This document shows positions 7,436 through 10,970 of a stretch of DNA of 10,970 bases, one piece after another. The stretch covers positions 1-10,970 of the forward strand of contig SCRB01000677.1 of NCBI GenBank assembly GCA_004299545.1, written 5' to 3'. The position numbers and the translations under genes were made by a program. A model generated the notes under the pieces. It searched no databases, had not been told where the DNA came from, and was given only the letters and a program-made list of their open reading frames with translations. This DNA is from Rhizobiaceae bacterium. Lineage in GTDB: Bacteria; Pseudomonadota; Alphaproteobacteria; Rhizobiales; Rhizobiaceae. Position 1 is the stretch's first letter. Each line of letters opens with the position of its first letter.

Positions 7436-7449
7436 TTGCAGCCATGCAA
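7436..7449. promoter_or_regulatory. Palindrome upstream of the gnd promoter (possible operator)
   Basis: TTGCA (7436-7440) and TGCAA (7445-7449) are perfect inverted copies around GCCA. The site lies just upstream of the candidate gnd -35, where an activator or repressor could bind. No regulator gene is adjacent, so any binding partner is unknown, and a 5-bp arm can occur by chance. Confidence 0.3.
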
Positions 7450-7496
7450 GGAGGGGCGGGCTGGGCAGAAGGAAAAGACGAGCGCACGGAAACGAC

Positions 7497-7527
7497 AAAA
7501 GGCCGCATCCCCGAGCAGGACGCGGCC
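7497..7527 (-). terminator. Intrinsic terminator of the molybdenum hydroxylase operon
   Basis: On the minus strand, 30 bp after the medium-subunit stop codon, GGCCGCGTCC (7527-7518) pairs with GGATGCGGCC (7510-7501) in a 10-bp stem with one G-T wobble and a 7-base loop, followed at once by TTTT (7500-7497). This is a textbook Rho-independent terminator. It marks the end of the S-L-M operon and separates it from gnd. Confidence 0.85.
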
Positions 7528-7556
7528 CGTGTTGAAACCGATACAGATCCGATCGC

Positions 7557-8354
7557 CTACGCCACCTTGGCGACCGCCCGCTTGGCCATCACCTTGATAA
7601 GGCTCGCGCGGTAGTCGGCGGAGGCATGGATATCGGACATCAGCCCGGCAGAAGGGATCGTCACGCCGTCGAGAGCGGACGCATCGAACGCTTTCGCCAG
7701 CGCCGCCTCGATCTCCTTCGAGCGGAAAACGCCATTCTCGCCGGCTCCCGTCACCACCGCGCGCGCGCCAGCAGCCGTCTTCGCGACGAAGACACCGACG
7801 ATGGCGTAGCGCGAGGCGGGATTGGGGAATTTCTCGTAGCCGGCTTTTTCCGGCGCCGTGAAAGTGACGGCCGTCACCATCTCGCCATCATCGAGCGCGG
7901 TTTCGAAAAGGCCGGTGAAGAAATCCTCCGCGGCGATCTCGCGCTTGTTGGTGATGACGGTCGCGCCGAGCGCAACAAGCGCGGCCGGATAATCCGCCGC
8001 CGGATCGTTGTTGGCGATCGAACCGCCGATCGTGCCGCGGTGGCGCACCGCCGGATCGCCGATCATGCCCGCAAGGCTGGCGAGCGCCGGGCAGGCCTTC
8101 GCCAGTTCCTTGTTCGCGGCGACGTCGGCATGGACGGTGCCGGCGCCGATGCGGACGTTCTTGCCGTCCACCTTGATGCCCTTGAGGGTGGCGACATGAG
8201 TCAGGTCGACCAGATCGGAGGGCGCGGCCAGCCTGATTTTCATCGCCGGGATAAGGGTCATCCCGCCCGAGACGAACTTGCCGTCATCGGCTTTGCCGAT
8301 CAGTTTCACGGCATCGTCCACGGATGAGGCGCGGTGGTAGGTGACGTTGTACAT
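7557..8354 (-). CDS. Molybdenum hydroxylase medium subunit, FAD-binding (CoxM-like)
   Basis: A 265-residue FAD-binding subunit of the xanthine dehydrogenase/CO dehydrogenase family. It passes electrons from the iron-sulfur small subunit to a final acceptor through FAD. The two FAD-binding motifs are clear: SGGMTLIPAMKI (29-40) and TIGGSIANNDPAAD (108-121, in the region GDPAVRHRGTIGG). The C-terminal part matches the CO dehydrogenase flavoprotein C-terminal domain in length. The start at 8354 (MYNVTYHRA) is chosen because it has GGGAG six bases upstream and begins where homologues begin; an in-frame ATG at 8408 would add 18 residues that come from the intercistronic repeat. It is the last gene of an S-L-M operon and is followed by a strong terminator. 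The real substrate of the complex is unknown; see the large subunit. Confidence 0.92.
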   Translation of the reverse strand: MYNVTYHRASSVDDAVKLIGKADDGKFVSGGMTLIPAMKIRLAAPSDLVDLTHVATLKGIKVDGKNVRIGAGTVHADVAANKELAKACPALASLAGMIGDPAVRHRGTIGGSIANNDPAADYPAALVALGATVITNKREIAAEDFFTGLFETALDDGEMVTAVTFTAPEKAGYEKFPNPASRYAIVGVFVAKTAAGARAVVTGAGENGVFRSKEIEAALAKAFDASALDGVTIPSAGLMSDIHASADYRASLIKVMAKRAVAKVA

Positions 8355-8373
8355 GGGGTTCTCCCTGGGTCTT

Positions 8374-8437
8374 CGGCAGATGGGCAGTCGGCAGTCGGTT
8401 AGTATCATACTGCCGACTGCCTATTGCCGATTGCCTC
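8374..8437. repeat. Heptamer repeat / inverted repeat between large and medium subunit genes
   Basis: Most of the 83-bp gap is built from degenerate 7-bp units. Units of the CGGCAGT type fill the left half (for example 8374-8380 and 8389-8395), and complementary TGCCGA/TGCCTA units run in strict 7-bp phase from 8410 to 8437, ending at the stop codon of the large-subunit gene. GGCAGTCGGCAGT (8383-8395) and its exact reverse complement (8409-8421) form a perfect 13-bp inverted repeat around a 13-base loop. The mRNA of either strand could fold into a stable hairpin. The same unit occurs in the gap at 10809-10909. Confidence 0.85.
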
Positions 8438-10789
8438 CTAGTGTCTCGTCGCCTTCAGCGACCGCCACACCTTCAGCGGCGTTGCCGGCATGGTGAGATC
8501 GTTGTCGCCGATAGCGTCGGTGATGGCGTTCATGACGGCCGGCGGCGAACCGATGGCGCCGGCCTCGCCGCAGCCCTTCATGCCGAGCGGATTGCCAGGA
8601 CAGGGCGTGTTCGAGGTCGAAACCTTGAAGGAAGGCAGATTGTCGGCGCGCGGCATGGTGTAGTCCATGTAGCTCGCGGTAACGAGCTGGCCGCTGTCGC
8701 CGTCATAGACACAGCCTTCGAGCAGCGCCTGGCCGATGCCCTGCGCGATGCCGCCATGCACCTGTCCCTCGACGATCATCGGGTTGATAATGTTGCCGAA
8801 ATCGTCTGCGGCGACGAACTGGACGATCTCGGTCACACCCGTATCGGGGTCGACCTCGGCCTCGCAGATATAGCAGCCCGCCGGGAAGGTGAAGTTGGTG
8901 GGGTCGTAGAAGGCGGTCTCCTTCAGGCCGGGCTCCATGCCTCCCGGCAGATTGTGCGCCGTATAGGCGGCAAGCGCCACCTGGAACCAGGGCAGGCTCT
9001 TGTCCGTGCCGGCGACCTTCACCTCGCCGTTCTCGATGACAATGTCGCCCTCGTCCGCTTCCATCAGATGCGCGGCGATCTTCTTCGCCTTGCCTTCCAC
9101 CTTGTCGAGCGCCTTGGAGATGGCGCTCATGCCGACCGCGCCGGAGCGCGAACCGTAGGTACCCATGCCCATCTGCACCTTGTCGGTGTCGCCATGGACG
9201 ATGGAGATGGAATCGAGCGGCACGCCGAGACGTTGCGCCACGAGTTGCGCGAAGGTCGTCTCGTGACCCTGGCCATGGCTGTGCGAGCCGGTCAGGACTT
9301 CAATTGTGCCGGCGGCATTGACGCGGACCTCGGCCGATTCCCACAGGCCCACGCCGGCCCCGAGCGAACCGACGGCCTGCGAGGGCGCGATACCGCAAGC
9401 CTCGATATAACAGGAGAAGCCGATGCCCCTCAGCTTGCCACGCTTCTTCGCTTCTTCCCGGCGCTTCGGGAAGCCCGCATAGTCCGCCGCCTTCATGGCC
9501 GCGTCGAGCGAGGCGCCGAAATCGCCGGTGTCGTAGTTCATGATCACCGGCGTCTGGTGCGGAAAGGCGGTGATGAAGTTCTTGCGGCGAAGCTCGGCGG
9601 GAGAAACGCCCAATTCCCGTGCCGCCGTCTCCATCATGCGCTCGATCAGGTAGCAGGCCTCCGGCCGTCCGGCGCCGCGATAGGCGTCCACCGGCGAGGT
9701 GTTGGTGTAGATCGCCTTCACGTTCGCATGGATGGCGGGGATGTCGTACTGGCCGGAAAGCAGGGTCGCGTAGAGATAGGTCGGCGTCGCCGACGAGAAC
9801 AGTGACATATAGGCGCCGAGATTGGCCTTGGTCTCGACCTTGAAGCCGAGGATCCGGTGATCCTTGTCGAACGCCATCTCCGCATGGGTGTGATGGTCGC
9901 GGCCATGCGCGTCGCACTGGAAGCTTTCGGTACGGTCGGCCACCCATTTCACCGGCACGCCGGTCCTCTTCGACGCCCACAGGCAGACGATTTCTTCCGG
10001 GTAGATGTAGATCTTCGATCCGAAGCCGCCGCCGACGTCGGGGGCGATGACGCGAAGCTTGTTCTCCGGCGCGACGTTATAGAACGCGCTCATCACCAGG
10101 CGGGCCACATGCGGGTTCTGCGACGTGGTCCAGCAGGTATAATGGTCTTCGGCCTTGTTGTAATGGCCAAGCGCGGCGCGCGGCTCCATGGCGTTGGGAA
10201 CGAGCCGGTTGTTGACGATATCCAGCTTGACCACATGCGCCGCCTTCCCGAAGGCGGCCGCCGTCTCCTCGGCATTGCCGAGGTCCCAATCGAAGATCAG
10301 ATTGCCCTCGGCTTCGGGGTGGATCTGCGGCGCGCCCGCTTCAAGAGCCCGGACGGCGTTGGAAACGGCGGGGAGTTCCTTGTAGCTCACCTCGACGGCC
10401 TCCGCCGCGTCGCGCGCCTGGCCCTTGGTCTCCGCGACGACGATAACGACCGCGTCGCCGACATAGCGGACCCGGTCGACCGCGAGCGGCGACCAGGCCC
10501 CCATCTTCATCGGCGAGCCGTCCTTGGAATGGATCATCCAGCCGCAGATCAGGTTGCCGATACCGTCGGCTTTCAGTTCCTTGCCGGTCAGGACGCCGAT
10601 GACGCCCGGCATCCCTTTCGCCTTCGTGACGTCGATGCCGGTGATCTCGGCATGTGCATGCGGGCTGCGGACGAAGGCGGCATGCTTCATGCCCGGAACC
10701 ACCATGTCGTCGACATAGCGGCCGGCGCCGGTGATGAAACGCCTGTCCTCCTTGCGTGCGACGCGTGCGCCTATTCCTTCAACGCCCAT
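8438..10789 (-). CDS. Molybdenum hydroxylase large subunit, form II CoxL-like
   Basis: A 783-residue molybdopterin-binding subunit of the xanthine oxidase family, nearest to aerobic CO dehydrogenase large chains (about 800 residues). The N-terminal domain (residues about 20-130) is the aldehyde oxidase/xanthine dehydrogenase a/b hammerhead. Cofactor-contacting motifs are VGGGFGSK (252-259), the active-site loop AYRGAGR (369-375; bases 9665-9685), SHGQGHET (504-511), [11 protein letters not shown] (546-556) and GCGEAG with the expected catalytic base Glu742. Proven CO dehydrogenases (form I) have AYxCSFR, whose cysteine binds copper; this protein has no such cysteine and shows the form II loop. 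The gene order S-L-M also matches form II. The enzyme most likely hydroxylates an organic substrate that cannot be named from sequence. The start at 10789 has a GGGAGGA five bases upstream. Both flanking gaps carry the same heptamer repeat. Confidence 0.93.
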   Translation of the reverse strand: MGVEGIGARVARKEDRRFITGAGRYVDDMVVPGMKHAAFVRSPHAHAEITGIDVTKAKGMPGVIGVLTGKELKADGIGNLICGWMIHSKDGSPMKMGAWSPLAVDRVRYVGDAVVIVVAETKGQARDAAEAVEVSYKELPAVSNAVRALEAGAPQIHPEAEGNLIFDWDLGNAEETAAAFGKAAHVVKLDIVNNRLVPNAMEPRAALGHYNKAEDHYTCWTTSQNPHVARLVMSAFYNVAPENKLRVIAPDVGGGFGSKIYIYPEEIVCLWASKRTGVPVKWVADRTESFQCDAHGRDHHTHAEMAFDKDHRILGFKVETKANLGAYMSLFSSATPTYLYATLLSGQYDIPAIHANVKAIYTNTSPVDAYRGAGRPEACYLIERMMETAARELGVSPAELRRKNFITAFPHQTPVIMNYDTGDFGASLDAAMKAADYAGFPKRREEAKKRGKLRGIGFSCYIEACGIAPSQAVGSLGAGVGLWESAEVRVNAAGTIEVLTGSHSHGQGHETTFAQLVAQRLGVPLDSISIVHGDTDKVQMGMGTYGSRSGAVGMSAISKALDKVEGKAKKIAAHLMEADEGDIVIENGEVKVAGTDKSLPWFQVALAAYTAHNLPGGMEPGLKETAFYDPTNFTFPAGCYICEAEVDPDTGVTEIVQFVAADDFGNIINPMIVEGQVHGGIAQGIGQALLEGCVYDGDSGQLVTASYMDYTMPRADNLPSFKVSTSNTPCPGNPLGMKGCGEAGAIGSPPAVMNAITDAIGDNDLTMPATPLKVWRSLKATRH

Positions 10790-10808
10790 GAAATCCTCCC
10801 TTCGGGAG

Positions 10809-10909
10809 CGGCAGTCGGCAAACGGCAGTCGGCAGTCGTTTCCAAGACTACGCGAAATGCCTGTGCCGAAGCGCCTCCATCAATACGATTGCCTATTGCC
10901 GGCTGCCGC
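10809..10909. repeat. Heptamer repeat / inverted repeat between small and large subunit genes
   Basis: Four tandem 7-bp units lie at 10809-10836: three CGGCAGT and one CGGCAAA. Three complementary units (TTGCCTA, TTGCCGG, CTGCCGC) lie at 10889-10909. The left arm 10809-10829 and right arm 10888-10908 pair at 17 of 21 positions as an inverted repeat, with an intervening segment of about 58 bases. It fills most of the 123-bp gap between the small- and large-subunit genes and shares its unit with the repeat at 8374-8437. Confidence 0.8.
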
Positions 10910-10912
10910 CGC

Positions 10913-10970
10913 TCACGCCGCCTTCGCCTTGCCGCCCTTGCCCATCGCCGCCGAGGCGGCGAGCACCGCC
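10913..10970 (-). CDS. Molybdenum hydroxylase small subunit (2Fe-2S, CoxS-like), C-terminal fragment
   Basis: The window holds only the last 18 codons and the TGA at 10915-10913 of a minus-strand gene. The fragment reads AVLAASAAMGKGGKAKAA. The start AVLAA matches the end of the last helix of CoxS-type iron-sulfur subunits (commonly ...IVKAVLAAA), followed by a variable Ala/Lys/Gly-rich tail. The two 2Fe-2S cluster motifs would lie beyond the right edge. Identity rests on position: form II operons run small, large, medium, and the small subunit is otherwise missing. The fragment itself is too short to be decisive. Confidence 0.65.
   Translation of the reverse strand, partial: AVLAASAAMGKGGKAKAA

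Noticed and set aside
7332..7508. 59-codon N-terminal extension of gnd.
   Set aside because: It would place 59 unrelated residues before the Rossmann fold, would run back through the candidate promoter and into the upstream terminator, and is not found in 6-phosphogluconate dehydrogenases of normal length.
8355..8408. 18-codon N-terminal extension of the medium subunit (ATG at 8408).
   Set aside because: The extra residues come from the heptamer repeat region; the ATG at 8354 has a proper ribosome-binding site and matches where the family begins.
8374..8437. Short tandem repeats considered as a CRISPR array.
   Set aside because: The unit is 7 bp, degenerate, without unique spacers, and there are no cas genes.
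8441..9805. 454-codon plus-strand open frame opposite the molybdenum large subunit.
   Set aside because: It is an antisense shadow caused by high GC at third positions, with an Arg/His/Asp-rich composition and no motifs.

Overview
The window is a GC-rich, densely coded stretch of chromosome. Protein content and style point to an alphaproteobacterium, most likely of the Rhizobiales; this is inferred from composition and gene families, and no marker gene is present. Base 1 appears to be a true contig end: the first 13 bases equal the 3' end of the Illumina TruSeq adapter (GCTCTTCCGATCT) and are probably not genomic. The right end cuts through another gene.

Layout, left to right. (1) Plus strand: urocanase hutU (histidine degradation), with its N-terminus lost at the contig end. 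(2) A divergent pair, a TetR-family repressor (minus) and a DHA2-type, probably 14-TM MFS drug exporter (plus). They share a 71-bp gap holding a TATAAT box and, directly after it, a good 22-bp imperfect palindrome: a compact efflux-pump switch. (3) Convergent to the exporter, a minus-strand pair: a sugar phosphate isomerase/epimerase-like TIM-barrel protein followed 33 bp later by a YghZ/Gpr-type aldo/keto reductase. (4) 6-phosphogluconate dehydrogenase (gnd), also minus strand, with its own candidate promoter. (5) A minus-strand molybdenum hydroxylase operon in the order small (2Fe-2S; only its last 18 codons are present), large (Mo-cofactor) and medium (FAD) subunit, closed by a strong intrinsic terminator.

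The molybdenum enzyme looks like a CO dehydrogenase, but its active-site loop reads AYRGAGR, not the AYxCSFR of proven CO oxidisers. The S-L-M gene order also fits the 'form II' group. The substrate is therefore open and a plain 'CO dehydrogenase' label would over-claim.

The most unusual non-coding signal is that both intercistronic gaps of this operon (S/L and L/M) carry the same degenerate 7-bp tandem repeat (CGGCAGT in one half, its complement TGCCGAx in the other), arranged so each gap can fold into a hairpin. Other small palindromes lie upstream of gnd and of the isomerase gene. No RNA genes, insertion sequences, CRISPR arrays or phage genes were seen, and no gene-free stretch exceeds 300 bases (the longest is the 225 bp between gnd and the medium-subunit gene). 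Apart from the repeats and the uncertain substrate, this is ordinary core and accessory metabolism; I see no clearly new multi-gene system.
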